A DNA stretch of 42,079 nt from Candidatus Paceibacterota bacterium (GTDB lineage: Bacteria; Verrucomicrobiota; Verrucomicrobiia; Limisphaerales; UBA8199), in assembly GCA_035452965.1 (NCBI GenBank), contig DAOTCE010000041.1, positions 1 to 42,079 on the forward strand, given 5' to 3'. A model generated the notes under the pieces. It saw only the letters and a list, made by a program, of their open reading frames with translations. It did no database searches and was not told where the DNA came from. Positions within the stretch are counted from its first letter, which is position 1; each line of letters opens with the position of its first letter. Of this stretch, positions 42,033 to 42,079 are shown in pieces. The position numbers and the translations under genes are program-made.

Positions 42033-42079
42033 GAATGTTCAGATGAGCAAGCGCCTGTGAAATTGTGTTTTTCTCTCCC

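Noticed and set aside
1..42079. CRISPR array, phage module or complete insertion sequence
   Set aside because: No regularly spaced repeats of the right size, no phage structural genes, and the only transposase is cut by the window edge so IS ends cannot be paired.

Overview
The window is GC-rich bacterial chromosome. It most likely comes from a Verrucomicrobiota-type organism (Pedosphaera/Limisphaera-like) or a close PVC relative. This is an inference from gene content: secreted type I sulfatases, a Tat-exported Gfo/Idh/MocA oxidoreductase, a secreted beta-helix protein, a sodium/sugar symporter linked to galactose genes, a GG-repeat membrane domain, and weak or absent Shine-Dalgarno sequences before most starts. 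I saw no rRNA, tRNA, CRISPR array or phage module.

Layout. 1-894 is the 3' part of an ISKra4-type transposase cut by the window edge. 1022-2071 is a GDP-mannose 3,5-epimerase, convergent with a minus-strand galactose operon (6593 down to 2068: SSS symporter, small membrane protein, mutarotase, galactokinase). 6821-11366 holds a lipoprotein aminopeptidase, a small surface-repeat protein, a Tat-exported oxidoreductase and a beta-barrel-like protein. 11598-13901 is an NfnAB-type ferredoxin/NADP(H) transhydrogenase pair. 14024-20131 holds two divergent genes, each encoding two complete sulfatase domains in one secreted polypeptide. 20609-23404 is a large secreted protein I do not recognise. 23434-26591 holds two translationally coupled radical SAM enzymes and an unrecognised 262-residue protein. 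26667-30949 carries an M14 carboxypeptidase, an esterase-like hydrolase, a family 4 uracil-DNA glycosylase and a DedA membrane protein. On the minus strand, 34579 down to 30936 encodes a class V aminotransferase, a beta-helix protein and a tiny protein resembling a lone histidine-kinase phosphoacceptor domain. 34784-36415 is an ECF sigma factor fused to membrane segments and a five-residue-period GG repeat, with a palindromic repeat element on each side. 36654-42032 holds an M61 peptidase, a CstA-type transporter, nadD and rsfS.

How it fits together. The sulfatases, beta-helix protein, esterase, exported oxidoreductase and sodium/galactose uptake operon fit a cell that desulfates and degrades sulfated, galactose-containing polysaccharides outside the cytoplasm and imports the released sugar. 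This is inference; no glycoside hydrolase is visible here. The strongest candidates for something under-described are the paired tandem sulfatases, the membrane-fused sigma factor with its repeat domain, and the radical SAM pair.
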